NCBI GenBank assembly: GCA_021781855.1
Contig: JAJXWC010000042.1
Location: 1-14,683, forward strand
DNA: 14,683 nt
DNA from: Bacillota bacterium
Lineage (GTDB): Bacteria > Bacillota > Bacilli > Lactobacillales > Streptococcaceae
Direction: 5' to 3'
This document shows, in pieces, positions 1 to 7,157 of this stretch (positions are counted from its first letter, which is position 1; every line of letters begins with the position of its first letter). The notes below the pieces were generated by a model that was not told the origin of the DNA, searched no databases, and saw nothing but the letters and a program-made list of their open reading frames with translations. The position numbers were made by a program, and so were the translations under genes.

Positions 1-1715
1 GCCCCTGTTACATTATCCTTAACAGAAACAAAAGAAACCGCCGCATTGTAGTTGGGAGCTACAACTGTCGTTTTATCACTATTCAATAAATAGTTAATGG
101 TCTCCGTCGTTGTATGTAAATCCACAGCTGTGTATGTATGAACTAAATGCACAACATAATTATTTGCTACTCCTGTGGAATTCGCAAATAAATTGGAAAT
201 ACCTGTTGTACTGTCAGAGACTAATTGATAGCCTTGACTCTGATAGGACGAAATTGAACTCGCTGTCGTATAAGTCGGATTACTGATGTTTGTGAAGCTG
301 TCTGTTTTTAACGTTTGCCCCGTAGTATCGTCAATATAAGTGACTGTTGCTGGAACGATTTTTTGATAAACATAAGTTACAACCGTCCCTCCAGAAAGAT
401 ACTTTCCTGTTCCGACATTTGTCGTTGAATTGAACACTGTTGTTGCATCTGTGCTTGTTACATTTGAGAAAACATAGCCTGAAGGAACTGCTGGTATTCC
501 GCTTCCCCCTAACGGATTCGTACTGTACGCAGCACCTACTGTTCCTGTTGAAACAATAGGGGGAGCTAAAACATTGCCGTTTTGATCCACATAATTAACA
601 GTGACCGAAGTAGATTCCGGAGCTGGCGCATAACTTAGAGACTCAAACCTAAATTGTTGTAAATTATTTAATCCGCCTGTACTCCCACTAATGAAAAATG
701 AAAGGGCAGTTGCGCTTGTATCTCCTGCCAACGCTTCTAAAGTACCGATTGGAATTGACCAAGTCAATGTTCCAAAAGTCGTCGTAACCATTCCAGTAGA
801 AGCAACATAGCTGATAACAAAAGAATGAAAGTGTCCGTCCTCTAGACTTAAAATACTCTGCGCAGGAGCATCACTTCGGTTGTAACTTACTAAATCATAC
901 CTGCTGGGTGTTCCTTTGTTTCCATTTAAAGTCGGACTCGCAAAAGCAAACCCTCCTTGTCCCCATGACGATGATGATGAAGAGTTAGGGTCACCACTTG
1001 TCGTCCAGCTCCCATCAGCATTCTGAGTTTGTGTTATTGTCCAACCTGTAGGGAAAGTTGGTTTGCTGTCGGTCAAAGTATGAATATCTAAACTCCGTGC
1101 ATCATTTTGATAAGTATTAGCTGTCCAGCCGAAAGCGCCTTTCAGGCCGCCTATCCCTAACTGATCTCCAGAAGCTCCTACTTTTCCTATACTAGTACTG
1201 GGAGCCCAGCCAAAGCTAACACCATCAGCACCTCCAGATGTTCCCACATTCAGTTGACCTGTCAATGTCCAATTTTGCGATGTATCAAAATTTTGATTGA
1301 AAGTTGCCATCCCTACTTGATTATTATTTGCCGATGTAATCGTCAGCGTGCCATAAGGATTACCAGTGGTAGGATCAATTGAAGGTGACGCTGCATTGTA
1401 AGAATATTCGGCTGTTCTCGGGATTGAAGCAGTATCAAAAAGTCCCGCGAGATTTGTTCCATTACTGCTTCCTTTTAATGTGAAATACTGCTGAAAGTTT
1501 GCTGCATTAACAGTGATTTGTGATTGAGCAGTCGCAGCAGTCGCTTTTGTCCAACCGAAACTACCTTTCATCCCGATGATATTGATTGAGTCAGGAATAA
1601 AAAGAAGAAAAATAAGCATTAAATGGAGGGACAACTTTACCCATCGTCTTTTTAGAGAGAAAATTTTAACTTTCTCGTGTTTGTTATATTTTTTATCATG
1701 TTTACTTAAGCTCAT
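1..1715 (-). CDS. Lectin-like/MucBP surface adhesin, C-terminus beyond window
   Basis: One open frame of 571 codons runs from ATG at 1715 off the window edge with no stop. A basic N-terminus (to about residue 28) and a hydrophobic stretch (about 29-47) suggest a signal peptide, with possible cleavage after ATA near residue 63. Residues about 76-362 resemble a bacterial L-type lectin: GGADGVSFGWAP at 161-172 matches the family's DG-x-F core, followed by LGIGGLKGAFGW and NTYQND. Residues about 370-452 and 456-530 are MucBP-like repeats (VTVNYVDQNGNVL; ATVTYIDDTTGQTL), and a third starts near 537. The start has a strong AGGAGG site and lies 14 bp inside the preceding minor pilin gene, so translation is probably coupled. 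By family knowledge this would bind glycan or mucin, perhaps as a pilus tip or a separate wall-anchored adhesin. The anchor motif would lie outside the window and is not seen. Confidence 0.85.
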   Translation of the reverse strand, partial: MSLSKHDKKYNKHEKVKIFSLKRRWVKLSLHLMLIFLLFIPDSINIIGMKGSFGWTKATAATAQSQITVNAANFQQYFTLKGSSNGTNLAGLFDTASIPRTAEYSYNAASPSIDPTTGNPYGTLTITSANNNQVGMATFNQNFDTSQNWTLTGQLNVGTSGGADGVSFGWAPSTSIGKVGASGDQLGIGGLKGAFGWTANTYQNDARSLDIHTLTDSKPTFPTGWTITQTQNADGSWTTSGDPNSSSSSSWGQGGFAFASPTLNGNKGTPSRYDLVSYNRSDAPAQSILSLEDGHFHSFVISYVASTGMVTTTFGTLTWSIPIGTLEALAGDTSATALSFFISGSTGGLNNLQQFRFESLSYAPAPESTSVTVNYVDQNGNVLAPPIVSTGTVGAAYSTNPLGGSGIPAVPSGYVFSNVTSTDATTVFNSTTNVGTGKYLSGGTVVTYVYQKIVPATVTYIDDTTGQTLKTDSFTNISNPTYTTASSISSYQSQGYQLVSDSTTGISNLFANSTGVANNYVVHLVHTYTAVDLHTTTETINYLLNSDKTTVVAPNYNAAVSFVSVKDNVTG

Positions 1716-2421
1716 TTTCTCCTCCTTTTCTTCTTAATTTCAGATTTATGCTTACAGCAGATACTGCTAAAATAACAAGGACAAGTCCCAATAGACTCAA
1801 ACCGGCAACATCTGATTCTCCTGTTTTCGGCAGATTCTTTTGCATCTTCGGAATTGTTGCAGGCGGAGACGGAATGTTTTCCGATGGGTCAATGCTAGAT
1901 TTCGGATAGATATAGACTTGATTTAAATAGCCATTTTTTGCATCATTGACTACCGGCAAACGCAATAAAATAGGTTGAGCAGGATGAGACAATCCTACGG
2001 CTTTATTAGCGCATTCTGTCACAATATAAAATCCATCTTGAAGCTCAAGCTGTGCTATTCCACTACTATTTGTGATTATCTCTGTAGCCTCCCCTACATT
2101 GATGTAAGTTGAACCATCTGTTAACTTAATTGCATCTCCATCAGTTGTTGGACTTATCTTTTGAATAAGATAATGAATTCCTGACAAGGGGGTCAACTGA
2201 CTACCATTGTTATCTGTAGGAAGACCGTTAATTTCCTCTCCGTTATTGACTGTCTGAATTTGACTAAATCCGCTTGCTCCAGATGATAGCCCGTATTTTA
2301 TAATAATTAATTCTTGCGTGTGGGTGGAACCTAACTGTTCCTGAGCGCTTACTTTCATCCCCATGCTTATCATTACCAGAAGCAAAAGTCCTAATAAAAA
2401 TTGTCCTCCTTTTTTAATCAT
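1702..2421 (-). CDS. LPxTG minor pilin subunit
   Basis: A 239-residue secreted, wall-anchored protein. A signal peptide spans about 1-26, with predicted cleavage after VSA. A single pilin-type Ig-like domain follows: ELIIIKYG with Lys42 and an E-box-like FYIVTE with Glu136, the usual pair for an intramolecular isopeptide bond (inference). A YPK pilin motif is at 172-174 (VYIYPKSS), then a Pro-rich stalk, the sortase signal LPKTGE at 197-202, a hydrophobic segment and the basic tail KLRRK. The short, one-domain form fits a basal or minor pilin incorporated by the class C sortase just upstream. The AGGAGG site overlaps the sortase stop and sits about 15 nt from the ATG, rather far. A stop codon directly precedes the ATG in frame, and the MIKK start suits a signal peptide. 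It overlaps the downstream adhesin by 14 bp. Confidence 0.85.
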   Translation of the reverse strand: MIKKGGQFLLGLLLLVMISMGMKVSAQEQLGSTHTQELIIIKYGLSSGASGFSQIQTVNNGEEINGLPTDNNGSQLTPLSGIHYLIQKISPTTDGDAIKLTDGSTYINVGEATEIITNSSGIAQLELQDGFYIVTECANKAVGLSHPAQPILLRLPVVNDAKNGYLNQVYIYPKSSIDPSENIPSPPATIPKMQKNLPKTGESDVAGLSLLGLVLVILAVSAVSINLKLRRKGGENELK

Positions 2422-2431
2422 CTACTTTAAC

Positions 2432-3274
2432 TTAATCCTCCTTTTTTGTTTTCTGCCACTTTACCACTTTTATAATCAAATAAATAATGGCGAGCACTGC
2501 CAAAATAATTGACCCAAAAATAACCCAAAAATTGTACCCGTACTGATTACGCTGAATTTTTTCAGAAGGTGTTGTTTGGTTATAAGGAATCCGCTCCCCC
2601 GTGACAAGAAGGCGATGCGTATTGATTCCCGTCGGGTAACAAGTCACTAATGTGGCTTCGTCTTTTCCCTTATGCACACTTAACGTTGAAACATCTTGGG
2701 GGAGCACAATTTTGATTGAACTAATCTTATATTTTAGTTTTAAATTGAGGGTATTAATATAAAATACATCTCCGATTTTGAGTTTATCTAAATTAGTAAA
2801 AAGGGTATCATTCACCCTCCCCGAATGAGCCGAAAGTACCGTATGAGTATTTATTCCGCCAATGGGCAAACTGGTCTGGGGAATATGACCAATCCCAACA
2901 GATAAGGTAGATTCCGAATCTCCGTGATAAACAGGAATATTTGTCACTCCAATTTGGGGAATTGTAACACTTCCCATCATTCCTGTAGGGTCAACATCAA
3001 GTACTTTATTATAATCAGGTTTAGGATGAAGATAAGGAATGTGTTGACTCATATCATAAATATAGGTATTGTAGGCTTTAGCCGATGCCAGTTGCTGGTC
3101 AATCTTACTGGTAGAGAGGTTAGAGGTCTCATGATTAAAGGTAGACACCACTCCCCCTACCTGATTTGAAACAATGAGATTCGCAATAATAGGATAGAAC
3201 ATCACTCCAATCGCAAAAAGTGCCAGTATAAAACTTAATAAATTACGAAAGGAGTATTTCTTTATTGATTTCAT
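2432..3274 (-). CDS. srtC: Class C (pilin-polymerising) sortase
   Basis: A 280-residue membrane transpeptidase that would link pilin subunits through the pilin-motif lysine and the LPxTG threonine. Catalytic residues are visible: His150 in TVLSAHSGR, Cys212 in TLVTCYPTG and Arg221 in NTHRLLVTGER, the canonical class C signature. An N-terminal membrane segment covers about 12-34 and a C-terminal one about 249-270, the two-anchor layout of class C enzymes. The usual DPW/DPF lid tripeptide is not obvious; the matching region reads PKPDYNKVLDVDPTG, so the lid may differ. It lies between the backbone pilin (49-bp gap) and the minor pilin (10-bp gap), as expected for a pilus operon. AAGGGAG precedes the ATG. 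Confidence 0.93.
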   Translation of the reverse strand: MKSIKKYSFRNLLSFILALFAIGVMFYPIIANLIVSNQVGGVVSTFNHETSNLSTSKIDQQLASAKAYNTYIYDMSQHIPYLHPKPDYNKVLDVDPTGMMGSVTIPQIGVTNIPVYHGDSESTLSVGIGHIPQTSLPIGGINTHTVLSAHSGRVNDTLFTNLDKLKIGDVFYINTLNLKLKYKISSIKIVLPQDVSTLSVHKGKDEATLVTCYPTGINTHRLLVTGERIPYNQTTPSEKIQRNQYGYNFWVIFGSIILAVLAIIYLIIKVVKWQKTKKED

Positions 3275-3323
3275 AAATTTTACTCCCTTCTTTAATTATT
3301 AAAAGTTTTTATAGAAATCATTT

Positions 3324-5003
3324 TCAATGATTTGACGTACGGCGACGACGAATAACCAACGAAGCTCCAGCCGCAATTCCGGCTACAATGACTAAACCAA
3401 TCATTCCTTGTCCACCAGTAAATGGGAGATTAATCGAATTGCCGTCAAGGTTATTATCAAGATTTGAAGTTACTGATGCATCATAAGTAGCTGTTACCTT
3501 GAAGGGGGTAGAAGCCACATCGTAACCCGTTGGAGCTGCTGTTTCCACAAGATAATAATCTTTTGCTGTTGTCGTTGCATTCCCACTTGTTGAAGTTCCC
3601 GGGTCTGTTAATTCAAGTCCGACAAATTGAGCTGCTCCACCATTTGAAGTGGTTTGAGTATAGTCGTGTGTATCTGTTCCAGGAGTTAAGCCTGCGGCGA
3701 CGGCGGCTTCTTTATTAGCATAAAGTTCACCTGTTGTGTTATTAACTTGGATGAAATCTTGATTATTAGCATCAGTCAGGCTATCTGCAATAGCGAATGT
3801 TGCTCCATCCAAAGATGTTCCTGAAACAGAATCCACTTTAGCGATTTTTACTGCACCAAGATAAACATCTGGTGTATTTCCTGGTGTATTGTCTCCTGGT
3901 GCTGGCGGTGTGTCCGGATTGGAAGGTTGGTCTCCGGGATTCAAGTTTGTTCCATAAGCATTGTCAATTCCAGGAACATAACTATTTCCGATTTGACCAT
4001 AGGTATAATCAGAAGCAACGGTCGTCGTCAAATTAACAATAAATACTCCCTTTTGACCGCTCCCCACCGTCGGATAAGCAGTCATGATTTTATCAATGCC
4101 GGCATTAGTCAAAGTGAATACTACATTACTCCCTGCTCCTGTTGTACCTGTGATAGTATAATCTGTTCCTTCAGTCAGAGTCAGAGAAGTGATATTGCTT
4201 ACCGCATTAGTTGTTGTATCTTGGACAGCTAAATCAAAACTAATTGATTTGTATGTCAGATTACTGTTGAGTTGGTCAGTGAAGCTGTAAGTTCCATAGT
4301 TGTAGGTTCCGTCCGCATTTTCTGAGCGCATTGATGCTGGGAAACCTTGGACGAGATTCCACGTTACATCTTGTCCGGCAAAAATTGTTTCCTGTTTGTC
4401 CGAACTGTCTGTTCCCAGTCCAACTGTCTTATCGGAGCCGCCTTGATTATTCATATCCAACTTGGGATAAACATTGACATTGTAGTTCCAGTTACCGTCA
4501 GCTGAGGTTCCGTTACCATTCATTGGAACTTGAGCAATAAAATTATCCATTGCTGTAATCCCACCACCTTGTGTGACCTGTTGAACAAGATAATATCCAT
4601 TGGCTGTTCCAAGGTCTGCTGTTGCTGTCCCCGTAGCATCTGTTGTCAATGTTCCTGTTTTTCCGCCTGATACGACAGTATAAGTCGATGGGTCATTAGG
4701 GTTCATTGATGAGGCTGAAGCTCCCGCCAAGGGCTCAATTTGGGTATAACTAAATGTGACGTTAGCCATCGGATTTACTCCATCCATTGAAGTATTATCC
4801 GTACCATCCAGATTTTGTGTTGGAGGATTGGTATTTGCACCTGCATTAGCATGAATGACTAATGTACGGTCCGTTGTTGTATCAGGTGTCGGCGTGTCCG
4901 CAGATACAGCAAGAGCTGCCCCTCCAAGTGTCGTCATTGTTAATAAAGCAATGGTGGCCATAGAGACGTTTTGATTAAGTTTTTTGAACTTAGTAAGTTT
5001 CAT
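3324..5003 (-). CDS. LPxTG major (backbone) pilin
   Basis: A 559-residue secreted pilin. The signal peptide is about 1-35 (cleavage after AVSA). The N-terminal domain is about 45-180 and ends in the pilin motif NVNVYPK (Lys181 is the likely cross-linking lysine). A middle fimbrial backbone domain covers about 190-355 (DVTWNLVQGFPA, then VFIVNLTTTV). A C-terminal SpaA/CNA-B-like domain covers about 380-505, with KIAKVD and the E-box YYLVETAAPTGYD (Glu487). The sortase signal LPFTGG is at 526-531, then a hydrophobic segment and RRRR. This three-domain plan matches SpaA/EbpC-type shaft subunits. Oddly, the first domain reads LVIHAN where family members have a Lys, and YYLVQQV where an E-box Glu is usual, so it may lack an isopeptide bond. 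AAAGGAG lies upstream of the ATG. It is the first structural gene after the two regulators. Confidence 0.92.
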   Translation of the reverse strand: MKLTKFKKLNQNVSMATIALLTMTTLGGAALAVSADTPTPDTTTDRTLVIHANAGANTNPPTQNLDGTDNTSMDGVNPMANVTFSYTQIEPLAGASASSMNPNDPSTYTVVSGGKTGTLTTDATGTATADLGTANGYYLVQQVTQGGGITAMDNFIAQVPMNGNGTSADGNWNYNVNVYPKLDMNNQGGSDKTVGLGTDSSDKQETIFAGQDVTWNLVQGFPASMRSENADGTYNYGTYSFTDQLNSNLTYKSISFDLAVQDTTTNAVSNITSLTLTEGTDYTITGTTGAGSNVVFTLTNAGIDKIMTAYPTVGSGQKGVFIVNLTTTVASDYTYGQIGNSYVPGIDNAYGTNLNPGDQPSNPDTPPAPGDNTPGNTPDVYLGAVKIAKVDSVSGTSLDGATFAIADSLTDANNQDFIQVNNTTGELYANKEAAVAAGLTPGTDTHDYTQTTSNGGAAQFVGLELTDPGTSTSGNATTTAKDYYLVETAAPTGYDVASTPFKVTATYDASVTSNLDNNLDGNSINLPFTGGQGMIGLVIVAGIAAGASLVIRRRRTSNH

Positions 5004-5032
5004 TTTTTTACTACTCCTTTAATTATGATTTT

Positions 5033-5156
5033 GGAGAAAAATATTTTGTTATGCTATAAATGCAGCATTACAGCAAAATAAATGATAGATTTCTTCCAAA
5101 ATTATTTTTCTCTGAATAAAACTAAAAATGATGCGTTACGGAGAAAAATAATTTTG
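5033..5156. repeat. Three-copy 16-17 bp element in the pilin leader
   Basis: Read on the plus strand, GGAGAAAAATAATTTTG occurs at 5140-5156 and a one-base-shorter form, GGAGAAAAATATTTTG, at 5033-5048. An inverted copy lies at 5097-5112 (CAAAATTATTTTTCTC), complementary over 16 of 16 bases to 5141-5156. The inverted pair could form a hairpin with a 28-nt loop in the pilin mRNA leader, or the three copies could be protein-binding half-sites. The copy nearest the gene ends 30 bp before the pilin start codon. The repeat is directly visible; its function is inference. Confidence 0.8.
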
Positions 5157-5192
5157 CAAAAACTCTTAACTAGAGATACACTAACGTTTATT

Positions 5193-5221
5193 TATCTATT
5201 AGTTGGCTTATAATCAGTCAA
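5193..5221 (-). promoter_or_regulatory. Candidate promoter of pilus structural genes
   Basis: On the minus strand, TTGACT (5221-5216) is followed after 17 bases by TAGATA (5198-5193). The -35 is good and the -10 weak (3 of 6), which would suit an activated promoter. Transcription would begin near 5186 and leave a leader of about 180 nt before the pilin gene. The upstream regulator gene ends at 5283 without an evident terminator, so read-through from the regulators is also possible. Confidence 0.45.
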
Positions 5222-5237
5222 ACAATTGAAAATTGTT
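5221..5237. promoter_or_regulatory. Candidate operator palindrome
   Basis: AACAATTGAAAATTGTT is a perfect 7-bp inverted repeat with a 3-bp centre. It abuts the candidate -35 of the pilin promoter on its upstream side. The position is typical of an activator site, and the two helix-turn-helix proteins encoded just upstream are natural candidates to bind it. Function is inferred from position. Confidence 0.4.
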
Positions 5238-5282
5238 CTCCTCAACTGTCTAAAATTAATCGCAAGAGTCCTCATTTTTATA

Positions 5283-5882
5283 TCATTCTGAGTTAGCGAA
5301 CCCCTCCTTAGCCTCCCTTCCCATAAACAGCCAATCTAAACTCACTCCTCCTAACTGTGAAATCTTGATACAATGCGTCAAATTCGGGAGATAAGTTCCT
5401 TTTTCCCATGTCGTTAAAACATAAACTGGAAGTTTCAAATCAATCTGAGCTGCAAATATATCCTTAGACAAACCAAGAGAAAGTCGAACTTTCTGAATTC
5501 GATTCCCTACCTCTTTTGAAGATGACGACTGCCATTGAAAAGAATTAAAGGGCGAGGATTTAGAAATCACTTTACTGTTTTTCTTACTGCTTTCGAAAAA
5601 CTCCGAATATTCAATCTTTTCTTGCTCCAAATAAGATAATAATTGTGTTTTATCCTTTACATCCAAATTCAGATTCAATCCATTAACCACCCGCTGAAGC
5701 AAGGCTTCATCTGGTTGTGTTCTTAAAAAAAGCTGGTCTGACAACCGAGTTGTCGGTATTCTTAACCGCTCTGCAAGGACCACTTGAGAAATGTGTTGTT
5801 TTATTAAAAGCCATTTAATCAAAATAATCACATTTCTGAATTGAATGTAATCCATTGCTCGATTTTCTGCTTGCTCTTCCAT
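5283..5882 (-). CDS. Two-HTH DNA-binding regulator (HTH2-XRE order)
   Basis: A 199-residue soluble protein with two helix-turn-helix segments. The N-terminal one is at about 30-57 (ISQVVLAERLRIPTTRLSDQ). A Ser/Lys-rich linker covers about 93-122. The C-terminal one is XRE-like, at about 125-190 (VGNRIQKVRLSLGLSKDIFA; ending VSLDWLFMGRE, the usual end of Cro/C1-type domains). No membrane segment or effector domain is seen. It lies 16 bp after the other regulator gene and 279 bp before the backbone pilin gene on the same strand, so it is probably a local transcription regulator of the pilus genes (inference from context). GAGG precedes the ATG. The domain order is the reverse of its neighbour's. 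Confidence 0.75.
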   Translation of the reverse strand: MEEQAENRAMDYIQFRNVIILIKWLLIKQHISQVVLAERLRIPTTRLSDQLFLRTQPDEALLQRVVNGLNLNLDVKDKTQLLSYLEQEKIEYSEFFESSKKNSKVISKSSPFNSFQWQSSSSKEVGNRIQKVRLSLGLSKDIFAAQIDLKLPVYVLTTWEKGTYLPNLTHCIKISQLGGVSLDWLFMGREAKEGFANSE

Positions 5883-5898
5883 TTTTTCCTCTTCTTTT

Positions 5899-6318
5899 TC
5901 AACTTATTTTTCTTTTTTCTCTAATGACTTTAATTGCTTTGATTGCGCTCCATATCTTTACTTCAAGCAATTCATCCAATGTCTTTTGGGAGAAAATATA
6001 ATTGGATAATCTAGAACTACTCACACCTGTATATTCTGCGATTTCAGACATGAGAATTTGTTCTTCTCTCATTGTTCTTTTTATTTTTTGGACTGATTCG
6101 GGATAAGGAATAAAATCGTCATTGTTTCTGCTCAAAAAGAAATCCATGGAAACATCAAAATACATTGCAAGCTCTAGGAGCTGATTTCCTTTAGGATAAA
6201 CATCATGTTCTTTATAGTAAGACAATGTGTTTCGGGGATACTTCAAATCACGTTCAATATGATTAATTGACAAATCAAAATCCGAGGCTAATTTTTTCAA
6301 CTGATGATAAAAGGTCAT
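5899..6318 (-). CDS. Two-HTH DNA-binding regulator (XRE-HTH2 order)
   Basis: A 139-residue soluble protein. Residues about 1-65 look like an XRE-type domain (LSINHIERDLKYPRNTLSYY; then YPKGNQLLELAMYFDVSMDF). Residues about 85-130 hold a second helix-turn-helix (MSEIAEYTGVSSSRLSNYIF) that resembles the N-terminal segment of the next gene (TTRLSDQLF). It is probably the first gene of the operon: AAAGGAG precedes the ATG, a candidate promoter lies about 100 bp upstream, and its leader contains a hairpin complementary to a divergent small RNA. It is probably a regulator of the adjacent pilus genes, alone or as a partner of the second regulator; no direct evidence for the target. Confidence 0.75.
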   Translation of the reverse strand: MTFYHQLKKLASDFDLSINHIERDLKYPRNTLSYYKEHDVYPKGNQLLELAMYFDVSMDFFLSRNNDDFIPYPESVQKIKRTMREEQILMSEIAEYTGVSSSRLSNYIFSQKTLDELLEVKIWSAIKAIKVIREKRKIS

Positions 6319-6388
6319 TTTTTCTCCTTTACTTTTGATTGTTGAATGCCCTAAAATAAATAGAAAATCTCAGGATAATTTATCTTTC

Positions 6389-6408
6389 CGAAAAATAAAA
6401 GTTTTTCG
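6389..6408. repeat. Hairpin in the regulator-operon leader
   Basis: CGAAAAA at 6389-6395 and TTTTTCG at 6402-6408 are perfect inverted arms around a 6-base loop. In the minus-strand transcript this hairpin lies in the leader about 70 nt before the first regulator ATG. The segment 6379-6395 (TTTATCTTTCCGAAAAA) is repeated exactly at 6667-6683 in the plus-strand small RNA, so that RNA is complementary to this leader over 17 nt. Confidence 0.7.
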
Positions 6409-6420
6409 TCTAAATCTCGT

Positions 6421-6449
6421 TATATATTGGATTAAAAATAAAAAAACAA
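6421..6449 (-). promoter_or_regulatory. Candidate promoter of the regulator operon
   Basis: On the minus strand, TTGTTT (6449-6444) is followed after 17 bases by TATATA (6426-6421); an alternative -10, TATAAC, lies two bases further on. The start would be near 6414, giving a leader of about 95 nt that contains the 6389-6408 hairpin. The region is AT-rich, so chance matches are easy. Confidence 0.4.
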
Positions 6450-6558
6450 AATGTGTTTTATTTCAGTCTGACAAAAAATTCTTTTTATTCAACAAAGATT
6501 AAGTAAGAGAAAAAAATTGAAGTAAAAGAAAATCTTTAGAAATTATTGATTAACTCTG

Positions 6559-6587
6559 TTGACATTTAGATTTCCATATTGTATAAT
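6559..6587 (+). promoter_or_regulatory. Consensus sigma-A promoter for a small RNA
   Basis: TTGACA at 6559-6564 and TATAAT at 6582-6587 are separated by exactly 17 bases: a perfect housekeeping promoter, with a likely start near 6594. No open reading frame with a ribosome binding site follows; a strong terminator comes about 70 bases later, which points to a noncoding RNA. Confidence 0.85.
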
Positions 6588-6593
6588 TAAATC

Positions 6594-6716
6594 GTAAGTA
6601 ATTTAATACACTAAAAAACCAAGGTAATATTTTTAACGCATTAAATTAAACCTTAAAATAAAACGTTTTATCTTTCCGAAAAACTTTTATTTTTCTGAAA
6701 GATAAGACGTTTTTTG
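6594..6716 (+). ncRNA. Predicted small RNA divergent from the regulator operon
   Basis: A transcript of about 123 nt is predicted from the perfect promoter at 6559-6587 to the terminator hairpin at 6660-6713 and its T-run. The 5' part (6594-6659) is AT-rich and has no ATG, GTG or TTG, so it is not coding. Its terminator arm TTTATCTTTCCGAAAAA (6667-6683) is the exact complement of a segment in the leader of the divergently transcribed regulator operon, and both RNAs carry the same GAAAAACTTTTATTTTTC stem-loop. An antisense-type interaction controlling the regulators is therefore plausible (inference). It matches no RNA family that I recognise. Confidence 0.65.
6660..6716 (+). terminator. Intrinsic terminator, 24-bp stem
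   Basis: Arms 6660-6683 and 6690-6713 pair over 24 positions with one mismatch and one G-U pair around a 6-base loop. The plus-strand run TTTTTT (6710-6715) closes the stem. It ends the predicted small RNA. The stem is unusually long for a simple terminator. Confidence 0.75.
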
Positions 6717-7140
6717 TATTTACGCGGTTCTTTTTATTACATTTACCTAAGTCAAAATTCCAAAAAGCTTGAACTATTTTCGCTTTCTGTTCAAACAAAC
6801 TGAAAACTTATCATGATTTGGAAACATTGTCATTTCAAAAAAATAAAAAAATGCACATCTCTCAACGGATAAACTTTCTTTTTTTCAAAAGAAAACGGAA
6901 ATCTTTCACTCTTGAAATAACCTCACCATCTCCCTTGCTCAAAACCTATTTTCTGATAAGTTACGAGATACTAGGACTTTTTAAGACCTTATATCATCCA
7001 ACAATCAATTCACGACATACAGAATTTCGTGGCGAAATCAACGCTCTTACAATCTCTAATTAAAGAACACTTTAAAATGTAAATATTGAGCACTTAGACC
7101 TTAAAAGCAATTAATCAACTCTAATCACAAAAAACAAAAG
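6717..7140. other. AT-rich stretch without a recognised feature
   Basis: I see no convincing gene, RNA or repeat here. An 81-codon plus-strand frame (6818-7063) starts with TTG, has no ribosome binding site and is Lys/Phe-rich, as expected of AT-rich noncoding DNA. The stretch separates the small-RNA terminator from the next structured RNA candidate. Confidence 0.5.
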
Positions 7141-7157
7141 GGAATTATGATAACATA

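Noticed and set aside
961..985. Serine-codon microsatellite in the adhesin as a phase-variation switch
   Set aside because: The run is a few imperfect trinucleotide units (TCA/TCG/TCT). Changes would add or remove serines without shifting the frame.
6379..6713. A MITE bounded by the inverted repeats at 6379-6408 and 6660-6713
   Set aside because: The repeats are related, but the inside holds a functional-looking promoter and each repeat is itself a hairpin. No target duplication is visible. The small-RNA explanation fits better.
6818..7063. 81-codon plus-strand frame
   Set aside because: TTG start, no ribosome binding site, low-complexity Lys/Phe composition, and no promoter directly before it.
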